DNA of 64,000 nucleotides from Flavobacterium anhuiense (GTDB lineage: Bacteria; Bacteroidota; Bacteroidia; Flavobacteriales; Flavobacteriaceae). The stretch's first letter is position 1; every line of letters starts with the position of its first letter. Below, piece after piece: positions 9,339 through 18,234 of the stretch. The notes beneath the pieces were generated by a model that saw nothing but the letters and a program-made list of their open reading frames with translations, ran no database searches and was not told the DNA's origin. Where the stretch lies: NCBI RefSeq assembly GCF_004151235.1, contig NZ_JUIV01000006.1, positions 62,001 to 126,000 of the forward strand, given 5' to 3'. A program made the position numbers and the translations under genes.

Positions 9339-9410
9339 TTCTAAATAGTATTTTAGGCCGATATTTGGTTTTTTGTAGGTATAGTTTTCTAAACCGATAA
9401 AAGCTGAGGC

Positions 9411-10469
9411 TTAAGTGACTTTTATAACTAGTTTAACGACAAAAATATTCTTTTTATTTTTAAATGAAAGCTTATAGTCATTTTTATTATATCCTAATTC
9501 AAGTCTTTTTTTTACGTTTTCGATACCTATGCCACTTGCCTTGTTAAAATTATCTTTATGTACGGTAAATTCGGGCATTGGGTTTGAAACACTGAAATAT
9601 AAAAAATCACCTTTTACCTTAAACCTGATATCAATGAGAACATTGCCAGTGTTTTTGTTTACTCCATGTTTGAAGGCATTTTCGACGAAAGTCAAAAGTA
9701 AAACGGGAGAGATTTCTTTGTCATGTATATCTCCCGAAATGGACATATCAACTTCTAAACGTTCTCCGTTTCTAATTCTTTCCAAATCAAGATAATTCTG
9801 GATGCACATAATCTCATTTTCCAAAGTCTGCTTTTTGCCTTTTGTTTCATAAAGCATATATCGCATTAGCTCAGAAAGTTTTAAAACTATTTTAGGCGTT
9901 TTATTTGATTTTTCTACCGAAAGAGAATAAATGTTATTTAAGGTATTGAAGAAAAAGTGCGGAGAAATCTGTGACTTCAAAAACAATAATTCGGTTTCCA
10001 ACTGTGACTTCTCAAGATCGGTTACACGTCTTTGTTCTTTCAAGAAATCCAAAGTGATTTTAATTGCTGTCACAAAAGTCATTACATACAATTCGCCCAT
10101 CATCATATCGATAGTATAATTGAGCGTTAGCGTGTTTATGGTTTGAGGACCTTCAGGCCAGACATCGTGTGTGATCAGTAAATATGTTAGATTAAATTTT
10201 AGGACGACCATCACAAAAATTGCCGACAATACAGTTACTATATATAGGAAGTATTTTTTTTTGTAAACCAAATGAGGCATCAAAACCAAAATATTCAAAT
10301 AACACAATGCCATGTGAATAGGAAATCCAAGCAAAGTGGTTTTTAAGGAATAAACATAATCGTTAAAATAACTTCCCCATCGGAATGTGTTAAACACAAA
10401 ATACGTCAGCCAAAAGTAAACATGATAGCGTATAGGTAAACTATAAGGTTTGTTGGAGTTGAAAATCAT
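9411..10469 (-). CDS. LytS/YehU-type sensor histidine kinase
   Basis: A 352-residue inner-membrane sensor. The first 140 residues hold about four membrane segments and no large periplasmic domain. The His_kinase domain follows, with H171 in SQISPHFFFNTLNNIYSLS. The ATPase domain has VENAFKHGVNKN and GIGIENVKKRL. It pairs with the LytTR regulator downstream. The signal is unknown; the lack of an external domain suggests sensing within or near the membrane. It is divergent from the GH92 gene, with a 130-base shared control region. Confidence 0.92.
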   Translation of the reverse strand: MIFNSNKPYSLPIRYHVYFWLTYFVFNTFRWGSYFNDYVYSLKTTLLGFPIHMALCYLNILVLMPHLVYKKKYFLYIVTVLSAIFVMVVLKFNLTYLLITHDVWPEGPQTINTLTLNYTIDMMMGELYVMTFVTAIKITLDFLKEQRRVTDLEKSQLETELLFLKSQISPHFFFNTLNNIYSLSVEKSNKTPKIVLKLSELMRYMLYETKGKKQTLENEIMCIQNYLDLERIRNGERLEVDMSISGDIHDKEISPVLLLTFVENAFKHGVNKNTGNVLIDIRFKVKGDFLYFSVSNPMPEFTVHKDNFNKASGIGIENVKKRLELGYNKNDYKLSFKNKKNIFVVKLVIKVT

Positions 10470-10481
10470 AATCGTAGAAAA

Positions 10482-10535
10482 AAATGTCGTTTGTTACTAT
10501 TTTTTGATGTTTAGGGCTGTTTAAATGTCGTCCGT
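10482..10535. promoter_or_regulatory. Direct repeat AAATGTCGTYYGT in divergent promoter region
   Basis: AAATGTCGTTTGT at about 10482-10494 and AAATGTCGTCCGT at 10523-10535 are direct repeats 41 bases apart, about four helical turns. They lie between the kinase gene and the GH92 gene. LytTR regulators bind direct repeats on one face of the helix, so this is a candidate operator. No promoter box is clear here. Confidence 0.4.
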
Positions 10536-10599
10536 CTAAAAATATTTTGGTAAAAATTGAATTTATCTAAATTTAAAGTTAAATTAATATTGTTTTGAT

Positions 10600-12840
10600 A
10601 TGAGGAAAATTACTCTGCTTTCTTTAACGGTAATTTTTACTGCAAGTTGCAAAATAAATGTAGATAAAAATACGCATCACAAAAGTTTTGCAGTAAATTA
10701 TGTAGATCCTTTTATAGGTACTGGGGGCCACGGACACACATATCCAGGTGCGACAGTTCCGTTTGGGATGCTGCAAGTGAGTCCAGATAATGGAATTTCT
10801 AGCTGGGACTGGTGTTCAGGCTATCATTATTCTGACTCAATAGTTTCTGGATTTAGTCATTTACACTTAAGCGGAACAGGAATCGGTGATTTGGCAGATA
10901 TTTTATTTATGCCGACAAACAAAAAATTAGATTTAACCGCCAAAGCCGCTTCACGCGATTTCCTTCCGTATAAATCAAAATACAATCATGTACACGAAAA
11001 AGCAGTACCGGGTTATTACCAGGTTTTTCTTGAAGATCCTAAAATCAATGTAGAACTAACTTCTACGCAAAGAACCGCATACCATAAATATACCTATAAT
11101 AATAACGACACACAATCTGTTGTTGTCGATTTAGGTTTTGCCATTAACTGGGATAAAGCGGTAAAAACTTCTATTAAAATTGAAGATGCCAATACTATCA
11201 GTGGTTATCGCTACAGTACAGGCTGGGCAAAAAATCAAAAGGTGTTTTTTGTCGCCAAATTTTCGAAACCTATTACAGAATCTATTATCACTGCTGATAA
11301 AAAAGTAGTTTCTGGTCAAAACGCTGAAGGCGAAAATACCGCTTTACAGTTGTTTTTCCACTCTAAAAATTCTAAAGAATTAGGCGTAAAAGTGGCACTT
11401 TCTTCTGTCAGTGTTGAAAATGCAAAAGACAATTTAGATGCTGAAGGACAGAGTTTTGAAAAAGCAAAATCGGATGCAGCTTCAGATTGGAACAAAGCTT
11501 TAAGCAAAATTACAGTTGAAACTCCAGTTGATTCTTTGAAAACTATTTTCTACACCGCTTTATATCATGCACAAGTTGCACCTGTAACGTACAGCGATAA
11601 AAACGGTCAGTTTAGAAGAGAAGACGATAAAATTATTACAGCGAAAGATTATACAGCATATTCTACATTATCACTTTGGGACACATTTAGAGCAGAAAAT
11701 CCATTGTTGACGATATTAGAACCAAGGAAAGTTTCAGATTTGATTAACTCGATGTTAGCGTATTATGAAACAAAAAAAATACTTCCGGTTTGGACCTTAT
11801 ATGCTAATGAAACTAATACGATGACAGGATATCATTCGATTCCAGTTATTGCAGATGCTTATTTAAAAGGCATTAAAGGTTTTGATGCTGAAAAAGCTTT
11901 TGAGGCGATGAAAGCAACGATGATGCAAGACGAACGCGGATTGAATTTCTACAAAAAATACGGTTATATTCCGTATAATCTATTAGATGAATCAGTTACG
12001 ATTACTTTAGAATATGCTTACGATGATTGGTGTGTAGCTCAAATGGCGAAAGCTTTAGGAAAACAAGCTGATTATGAGTTTTTCTCTAAACGTGCTAAAG
12101 CTTACGAATATTTATTTGATTCGAAATCTGGTTTCATGAGAGGAAAATCGGAAGATGGAAAATCTTGGAATGAGCCTTTCGACCCAAAACACTCCAATCA
12201 CAGAGAACATACCGATTACACTGAAGGAAATGCTTGGCAGCACAGCTGGTTTGTCCCTCATAATGTTGATGATTTTATTAAGCTTCACGGAGGAAATGCC
12301 ACTTTCACAAAACGTTTAGAACAATTATTCACGGAGAGTTCTGAAATTACAGGGAACAACGTTTCGGCAGATATTTCTGGTTTGATCGGACAATATGCGC
12401 ATGGAAATGAGCCAAGCCATCATATTGCTTATATGTTTAACCACGCTGGACAGCCTTGGCGAACGCAATATTGGGTACGTCATATTTTGGATACTCAATA
12501 TAATACAACAGCTAATGGTCTAAGCGGAAACGAAGACTGCGGCCAAATGTCGGCTTGGTATGTATTTAGTTCAATGGGATTATACCCAATGAATCCAGCT
12601 TCTGGAGAATATGAAATTGGAAGTCCGATTTTTGAAAAATCAACTTTAAATCTTCCAAACGGAAAAACTTTTGTAATCGAAGCAGAAAATGTTTCAGACA
12701 AAAATTTCTATATCCAATCGGCTACTTTAAACGGAAAGGCATTTAATAAAACAGCCATTTCTCATCAAGAAATGTTAAAAGGCGGCGTACTTCATTTTGT
12801 AATGGGAGCGCAGCCAAACCAAAACTGGGGTCTAAACTAA
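10600..12840 (+). CDS. GH92 alpha-mannosidase, lipoprotein
   Basis: Calcium-dependent inverting exo-alpha-mannosidase. The 746-residue protein has a lipoprotein signal with the lipobox around TASC, so it is probably anchored at the outer or inner membrane. The family signature starts with YVDPFIGTGGHGHTYPGATV. The catalytic acid is E604 in GNEPSHH and the general base D646 in GNEDCGQMSAW. The PWRTQYWVR stretch between them is also conserved. It opens the main glycan operon, 22 bases before a sodium symporter gene. The typical NEPSHH motif fits cleavage of alpha-1,2- or alpha-1,3-mannose of N-glycans; the linkage is not proven. Confidence 0.95.
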   Translation: MRKITLLSLTVIFTASCKINVDKNTHHKSFAVNYVDPFIGTGGHGHTYPGATVPFGMLQVSPDNGISSWDWCSGYHYSDSIVSGFSHLHLSGTGIGDLADILFMPTNKKLDLTAKAASRDFLPYKSKYNHVHEKAVPGYYQVFLEDPKINVELTSTQRTAYHKYTYNNNDTQSVVVDLGFAINWDKAVKTSIKIEDANTISGYRYSTGWAKNQKVFFVAKFSKPITESIITADKKVVSGQNAEGENTALQLFFHSKNSKELGVKVALSSVSVENAKDNLDAEGQSFEKAKSDAASDWNKALSKITVETPVDSLKTIFYTALYHAQVAPVTYSDKNGQFRREDDKIITAKDYTAYSTLSLWDTFRAENPLLTILEPRKVSDLINSMLAYYETKKILPVWTLYANETNTMTGYHSIPVIADAYLKGIKGFDAEKAFEAMKATMMQDERGLNFYKKYGYIPYNLLDESVTITLEYAYDDWCVAQMAKALGKQADYEFFSKRAKAYEYLFDSKSGFMRGKSEDGKSWNEPFDPKHSNHREHTDYTEGNAWQHSWFVPHNVDDFIKLHGGNATFTKRLEQLFTESSEITGNNVSADISGLIGQYAHGNEPSHHIAYMFNHAGQPWRTQYWVRHILDTQYNTTANGLSGNEDCGQMSAWYVFSSMGLYPMNPASGEYEIGSPIFEKSTLNLPNGKTFVIEAENVSDKNFYIQSATLNGKAFNKTAISHQEMLKGGVLHFVMGAQPNQNWGLN

Positions 12841-12862
12841 CTAATTCAAAATAAATAATTTA

Positions 12863-14740
12863 ATGAACATAATAGACGTATCAATCATTTTAATCTATAT
12901 CGTACTCTCGGTCGGTATTGGAATCTGGATTTCAAGAAAAGCATCAAAAGGACTTGACGATTATTTCCTTGGCGGGAAATCAATCAAATGGTATTTTTTA
13001 GGATTGAGTAATGGCTCAGGAATGTTTGATGTTTCAGGTACTTCCTGGATGATTGGAGTTTTGTTTTTATATGGTGTAAAAAGTTTCATGTTTATGTGGC
13101 TTTGGCCGATATGGAATCAGATTTTTGTCATGATGTTCCTTGCCATTTGGATTAGACGATCAAAAGTAATGACGGGTTCTGAGTGGATTTTAACTCGTTT
13201 TGGAAGCGATCAGGCAGGAAAAGCATCCCATATTATTGTGGCGATTTTTGCGATTATTTCTACAATTGGTTTTATCGCTTATTTCTTTGTTGGAATAGGA
13301 AAATTTGTAACGATCATTCTTCCTTGGGATTTGACAGTTCATATTAATGGTTCAGTTTTCTTAACATCAGAACAGGCTTATGCTTTGTTAATCATTTTCT
13401 TAACTACAATTTATACGGTTAAAGGCGGAATGTTTTCTGTTGTAGCAACAGAGGTTGTGCAATATTTAATTATGATTGTTGCCGGAGTTTTAATCGCTGG
13501 TTATGCATTCATTAATTATACTGATATTCAGATCAATTCGGTTATTACACCAGAATGGAAGAATGTTTTCTTCGGATGGGAATTTGAAACACAGTGGAGT
13601 GATAAATTCGAAACATTCAACAGATTAATTGATACGGAAGGATATAAAATGTTTGGCGCTTTCATCGGAATGACGCTTTTTAAAGGCTTCTTTGCAAGTG
13701 TGGCTGGACCAACTCCAAGTTACGATCTACAGCGTGTCCTTTCTACAAAATCGGTAAAAGAAGCGGCTTATATGAGCGGTTTCACGAATTTGATTTTGTT
13801 TATTCCTAGATATTTATTGATTACGGGAATTGTGGTTATCGCTTTAGTGAATTTAGCACCAGAATTAAATGCAAACGTTAATCTTACTGGAGCAGATTTA
13901 GAATTGTTGATGCCAAAAGTGGTCAATCTTTATATTCCAGTTGGTATTAAAGGAATTCTTTTAGCGGGATTATTAGCAGCCTTTATGTCTGGATTCTCAG
14001 CTTTCGTAAATGCAGGACCAGCATATATCGTAAATGATATTTATAAAAAATACTTCAAACCAGTTGCGTCAAACAAACATTATATCAAAGTAAGTCAGAT
14101 TTCTTCTTTCTTAGTGGTTGGTTTAGGAGTTTTCATGGGGTTCTTTGCAGATTCTATCAACTCTTTAACACTTTGGATAACAAGTGCTTTATATGGAGGA
14201 TACGTTGCGGCCAACTTCTTAAAATGGATTTGGTGGCGTTTCAACGGATGGGGTTATTTCTGGGGAATGGTCGGCGGATTAATTGCGGCTTCTCTTCAAT
14301 TTATTTTAGATCAAAACAAAGGAAATTTAGCAGCGGGTACATTCTTGCATGATCTTTCTCAAGTTCCATCGATTTACTTGTTTCCATTAATTTTCGGAAT
14401 GTCAATTTTAGGTTGTCTTTTAGGAACTTACTTAAGCAAACCAACCGACATGGAAGTCTTAAAATCGTTTTACAGTAATGTAAGACCTTGGGGATTCTGG
14501 AATCCGGTTTACAAACAATTAAAAGCGGAAGATCAGTCTTTCCAAAAAAATAATGATTTCTATTTAGATATGATGAATTGTGTTATCGGAATAGTTTGGC
14601 AGTCAAGTATGATTCTGCTTCCAATTTATTTCATCATTAGAGATTATCCGAAAGCATTAGTGGCTTTAGCGGTTTTCTTGGTTACAACTACGGTATTGAA
14701 ATTTACTTGGCTGGATAGAGTTAGAAAGATTGAAGAGTAA
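12863..14740 (+). CDS. Sodium:solute symporter family transporter
   Basis: A 625-residue inner-membrane transporter with about 13-15 membrane segments. It has the SSS-family pattern: DDYFLGGKSIKWYFLGLSNGSGMFDVSGTSWM at the first helices, TVKGGMFSVVATEVVQ and GLLAAFMSGFSAFVNAGPAY. Relatives import sugars, sugar acids or amino acids with Na+. Its place between GH92 and the cytoplasmic GH130 suggests it imports the core disaccharide or a released sugar for GH130 or NagB. The substrate is inferred only from context. A repeat-filled gap of about 270 bases follows it. Confidence 0.9.
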   Translation: MNIIDVSIILIYIVLSVGIGIWISRKASKGLDDYFLGGKSIKWYFLGLSNGSGMFDVSGTSWMIGVLFLYGVKSFMFMWLWPIWNQIFVMMFLAIWIRRSKVMTGSEWILTRFGSDQAGKASHIIVAIFAIISTIGFIAYFFVGIGKFVTIILPWDLTVHINGSVFLTSEQAYALLIIFLTTIYTVKGGMFSVVATEVVQYLIMIVAGVLIAGYAFINYTDIQINSVITPEWKNVFFGWEFETQWSDKFETFNRLIDTEGYKMFGAFIGMTLFKGFFASVAGPTPSYDLQRVLSTKSVKEAAYMSGFTNLILFIPRYLLITGIVVIALVNLAPELNANVNLTGADLELLMPKVVNLYIPVGIKGILLAGLLAAFMSGFSAFVNAGPAYIVNDIYKKYFKPVASNKHYIKVSQISSFLVVGLGVFMGFFADSINSLTLWITSALYGGYVAANFLKWIWWRFNGWGYFWGMVGGLIAASLQFILDQNKGNLAAGTFLHDLSQVPSIYLFPLIFGMSILGCLLGTYLSKPTDMEVLKSFYSNVRPWGFWNPVYKQLKAEDQSFQKNNDFYLDMMNCVIGIVWQSSMILLPIYFIIRDYPKALVALAVFLVTTTVLKFTWLDRVRKIEE

Positions 14741-14802
14741 AGACTTGATAGAGGCAAGATTAAAGAAGCAAGATTTTAGAGTAGAGAATTTCTCCAAAGT
14801 TT

Positions 14803-14929
14803 GTCATTTCGACGAAGGAGAAATCTCCACGAGTAACTCTACAAAGATTGGCAACTTACGAGATGGAGCTTCTTGCGAAGATTTGCTTCGCCTGTTCGCT
14901 ATCGCTCGGGTCTCCTTCGTCGAAATGAC
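14803..14929. repeat. Long hairpin repeat 'GTCATTTCGACGAAGGAG', copy 1
   Basis: GTCATTTCGACGAAGGAG at 14803-14820 and its exact reverse complement at 14912-14929 form 18-bp arms around an imperfectly structured middle. A second copy lies at 19292-19393. It lies between the symporter and GH130 genes. An 89-codon open frame through it (14730-14999) looks non-coding. Confidence 0.8.
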
Positions 14930-15010
14930 AAAACAGTGTGTGACAGTTCAAAACAACAGTCACAAACAAAAGAATAAAAAACAAAAAACTAATAAATAAA
15001 AAAAACAAAA

Positions 15011-15976
15011 ATGAGTACTATTCCTTGGCAAGACAGACCCGAAAACAGTAAAGATGTAATGTGGAGATATTCTGAGAATCCAATTATCGACAGATATTCG
15101 ATTCCTTCATCAAACAGTATATTCAATAGTGCAGTTGTACCTTTTGGAGACGGATATGCTGGGGTTTTCAGATGTGATAATAAAGCGGTTCAGATGAATA
15201 TTTTTGCTGGTTTCAGTAAAGATGGAATAAATTGGGACATCAATCACGAACCAATTGAGATGAAATCTGGTAACACAGAAATGATCGAATCGGCTTATAA
15301 ATACGATCCACGTGTAGTTTGGATCGAAGACCGTTACTGGATTACTTGGTGTAACGGTTATAACGGACCAACAATTGGTATTGGTTATACTTTCGATTTT
15401 AAAGAATTTTTCCAATGCGAAAATGCCTTTTTGCCATTCAACAGAAATGGAGTTTTGTTTCCACAAAAAATCAACGGAAAATACGCTATGTTAAGCCGTC
15501 CAAGTGATAACGGACATACGCCATTTGGAGACATTTGGATTAGCTATAGCCCGGATATGAAATATTGGGGAGAACACAGATTAGTGATGAAACCAAGTCC
15601 ATTTGAGCAAAGCGCTTGGCAGTGTACAAAAGTAGGTGCAGGACCAATTCCGATTTTAACTGACGAAGGTTGGTTAATGATTTACCACGGAGTTATCAAT
15701 ACTTGCAACGGTTTCCGTTATGCAATGGGTTCAGCACTTTTAGATGTTGATTCGCCAGATCAGGTAAAATACAGAACGCAACCTTATCTTTTAGGACCTG
15801 CAGAAGCGTATGAAATGGTTGGAGATGTGCCAAACGTAGTTTTCCCATGTGCTGCTTTACACGATATCGAAGAAGATAAATTAGCAGTTTATTACGGTGC
15901 GGCAGATACTCATGTGGCTATCGCTTTCGGAAAATTGAGTGAAGTAATTGAGTTTACAAAAAATAATAGTTTATAA
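15011..15976 (+). CDS. GH130 beta-1,4-mannosyl-N-acetylglucosamine phosphorylase type
   Basis: Cytoplasmic phosphorylase of 321 residues without a signal peptide. It closely follows the Bacteroides N-glycan-linked GH130 enzymes: [37 protein letters not shown]. These phosphorolyse Man-beta-1,4-GlcNAc to mannose-1-phosphate and GlcNAc. The likely catalytic acid is D99 in KYDPRVVW. The symporter upstream could bring in the disaccharide. The CBM9-like gene starts seven bases after its stop, so these are translated together. This is the gene that most strongly points to an N-glycan core as substrate. Confidence 0.93.
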   Translation: MSTIPWQDRPENSKDVMWRYSENPIIDRYSIPSSNSIFNSAVVPFGDGYAGVFRCDNKAVQMNIFAGFSKDGINWDINHEPIEMKSGNTEMIESAYKYDPRVVWIEDRYWITWCNGYNGPTIGIGYTFDFKEFFQCENAFLPFNRNGVLFPQKINGKYAMLSRPSDNGHTPFGDIWISYSPDMKYWGEHRLVMKPSPFEQSAWQCTKVGAGPIPILTDEGWLMIYHGVINTCNGFRYAMGSALLDVDSPDQVKYRTQPYLLGPAEAYEMVGDVPNVVFPCAALHDIEEDKLAVYYGAADTHVAIAFGKLSEVIEFTKNNSL

Positions 15977-15983
15977 TATAAAG

Positions 15984-17051
15984 ATGCATAGTAGAAGTAA
16001 ATTATTGTCCCTTGCCGTTTTTTTTGTTGGATTGATGAGTTATGCGCAATCTGAAAAAGAGGTTACACCGAAAAGTTATATTGCCTATAAAACATCAAAA
16101 GAAATTGTTATTGACGGCGATGAAGCAGACAAAGCTTGGGAAAAAGCATCTTGGACAACACCTTTTGTCGACATAGAAGGCGTTGAAACTCCAAAATATA
16201 AAACTCAGGTTAAAATGCTCTGGGACGATAATTACTACTATATTCTGGCAAAAATAGAAGAGCCTCACGTTTGGGCAAATCTAAGACAGCGTGATACTAT
16301 TATTTTCTACAATAATGATTTTGAAGTTTTTATCGATCCAGATAATGATACTCATAATTATTATGAATTAGAAATTAATGCGTTAAACACGGCTTGGGAT
16401 TTATTCATCAATAAACCTTACAGAGAAAAAAATACGGTTTTAAACGACTGGAATATCGATGATTTAAAATCGGCGGTAAAAGTTGATGGAACTTTAAATA
16501 ATGCTTCAGACATAGATAAAGGCTGGACATTAGAAATTGCCATTCCGTGGTCAGTTTATAAAACATCCTATTTCGATAATATTGTTCCGAAAGATAAATT
16601 TTGGAAAGTCAATTTTTCTAGAGTGAATTGGCAGCACTCAGTTGTTGACGGAAAATATGAACGTAAAAAAGATTCAGAAGGAAAGTTTCTCCCAGAATAC
16701 AATTGGGTTTGGTCGCCTATGGGAGTGATAAATATGCATGAGCCCGAAAAATGGGCTTATGTATATTTTTCTTCAAAAGAAAGCGATGATAAATTTACAA
16801 TTCCACAGGAAGAAAAAGTAAAATGGGAACTGTATACATTGTATCGCGCTCAAAAGAGATATTTCGATAAAAATAAATCTTGGGCAAAATCACTGCAAAG
16901 TATCAGTAAAAAAAATATAGTTGTTGATGGAAAAGTTTTAAAACCAGTTTTAGAAAATCATTCATCTGGATTTAATATCTTGGTAAAGAGTCCTTTTTCA
17001 AACAAAACCTTAATAATTAAAGAAGATGGTAAAATTATTACGAACGAATAA
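15984..17051 (+). CDS. CBM9-like carbohydrate-binding family protein
   Basis: Secreted protein of 355 residues with a signal peptide ending at MSYAQ. The body is a CBM9-like domain (about residues 30-250): IVIDGDEADKAWEKASW, then MLWDDNYYYILAKIEEPHVWA, FEVFIDPDNDTHNYYELEIN and WTLEIAIPW. This fold binds sugars in some xylanases and appears alone in many Bacteroidota glycan clusters with unknown role. I chose ATG 15984, just after the GH130 stop; an upstream TTG at 15948 would overlap that gene and spoil the signal peptide. It overlaps or abuts the GHL10-like gene, so the two likely work together. Confidence 0.82.
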   Translation: MHSRSKLLSLAVFFVGLMSYAQSEKEVTPKSYIAYKTSKEIVIDGDEADKAWEKASWTTPFVDIEGVETPKYKTQVKMLWDDNYYYILAKIEEPHVWANLRQRDTIIFYNNDFEVFIDPDNDTHNYYELEINALNTAWDLFINKPYREKNTVLNDWNIDDLKSAVKVDGTLNNASDIDKGWTLEIAIPWSVYKTSYFDNIVPKDKFWKVNFSRVNWQHSVVDGKYERKKDSEGKFLPEYNWVWSPMGVINMHEPEKWAYVYFSSKESDDKFTIPQEEKVKWELYTLYRAQKRYFDKNKSWAKSLQSISKKNIVVDGKVLKPVLENHSSGFNILVKSPFSNKTLIIKEDGKIITNE

Positions 17052-18144
17052 GTTGCAAAAACTATCAAAAGTTTTAGTATTAGCGCTTTCGCTGAGTTTA
17101 TTCTCTTGCGGACAAAAAGAAAATAAAGATCAAGAAAACGGTAAATTCACTTTTGGAGTTTGGACAACTGTTGACGCTAAAAAATCGGATGCAGATTATT
17201 CGAAAGAATTCAAAAAATACAAAGACGGCGGTATTGACGAAGTTTTAATAAACACGCAAACCGACCCAAAACTATTAGCAAGATTAGTTCCACTTGCAAA
17301 AAAAGAAGGACTAAAAGTACATGCTTGGATTATGGCAATGAATCGTCCAAACGATTCAGTTGCTTTGCAGCATCCAGATTGGTATCAAGTAAGCAAAGAA
17401 GGAAAATCTTGTTTTGATAATCGTCCATATGTAGATTATTACCAATGGCTTTGCCCAACTAAAGAAGAATCTAGAAACCACGTTTTAGGTTTAGTTGAAG
17501 GATTGGCAAAAGTTGAAGGAATCGAAAGCGTACATTTAGATTACATTCGTTTCCCAGATATTTTTCTGCCAATCAGTTTATTGCCAAAATACAACTTGGT
17601 TCAAGATGTAGAATTACCACAATTTGATTTCTGTTATTGTGATGCATGTGTTTCTAAATTCGAAAAAGAACATCATAAAAATCCAAAAAACAGCCACAAT
17701 ACTTCAATTGATATGGAGTGGAAAAACTTCAGATTAAATGCTGTAAAAGCAGTGGTTGATGATGCGTATCAAATCGCTCATAAACACAATAAAAAATTAA
17801 CAGCAGCAGTATTTCCTTATCCAGAAATGGCAGATCATATGGTGCGCCAACGTTGGGATAAATGGAATATTGACGAAGTATATCCAATGATTTATCATAG
17901 TTTTTACGATGAAGAAATTGACTGGGTGGGTTACGCAACCAAACAAGGTGTAGCCGATTTGGAGGGAAAGCAGACGAAAGTAAATACAGGAATTTACATT
18001 CCGGGATTAAAATCGGATGCTGAATTAAAAGAAGCGATTTTGCTAGCTAAGAAAAACGGTGCAACCGGAGTTTCGTTTTTTGACGGAAACGCCTTATCAG
18101 ATAGTAATTTAAAAACAATTGCAGCTGTAAAATCGGCCTTGTAG
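17026..18144 (+). CDS. GHL10-like putative glycoside hydrolase, lipoprotein
   Basis: Lipoprotein of 372 residues with the lipobox LFSC followed by Gly. The rest is a TIM-barrel protein of the glycosyl-hydrolase-like 10 (DUF187-related) type: KYKDGGIDEVLINTQ, LKVHAWIMAMNRPN, GIESVHLDYIRFPD, KLTAAVFPYP and DEVYPMIYHSF. The DYIRFP segment carries the conserved acidic residue. No activity is assigned to such proteins in N-glycan clusters as far as I know. ATG 17026 overlaps the upstream gene by 26 bases; a TTG at 17053 just after that stop is an alternative start giving the same lipoprotein signal. It could be an endo- or exo-glycosidase filling a pathway gap. Confidence 0.75.
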   Translation: MVKLLRTNKLQKLSKVLVLALSLSLFSCGQKENKDQENGKFTFGVWTTVDAKKSDADYSKEFKKYKDGGIDEVLINTQTDPKLLARLVPLAKKEGLKVHAWIMAMNRPNDSVALQHPDWYQVSKEGKSCFDNRPYVDYYQWLCPTKEESRNHVLGLVEGLAKVEGIESVHLDYIRFPDIFLPISLLPKYNLVQDVELPQFDFCYCDACVSKFEKEHHKNPKNSHNTSIDMEWKNFRLNAVKAVVDDAYQIAHKHNKKLTAAVFPYPEMADHMVRQRWDKWNIDEVYPMIYHSFYDEEIDWVGYATKQGVADLEGKQTKVNTGIYIPGLKSDAELKEAILLAKKNGATGVSFFDGNALSDSNLKTIAAVKSAL

Positions 18145-18234
18145 TCGATTTTTGTGGGATTAAAAAGTATTACTGATTAATTTAGCAACATCAAGAATAT
18201 TTTGTTTTTGAAAGTTGAATTTAAACCAAAAGAC

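Noticed and set aside
14730..14999. An 89-codon open frame after the symporter gene
   Set aside because: It runs through the GTCATTTCGACGAAGGAG hairpin repeat, overlaps the symporter stop, and its product is low-complexity at the end with no family.
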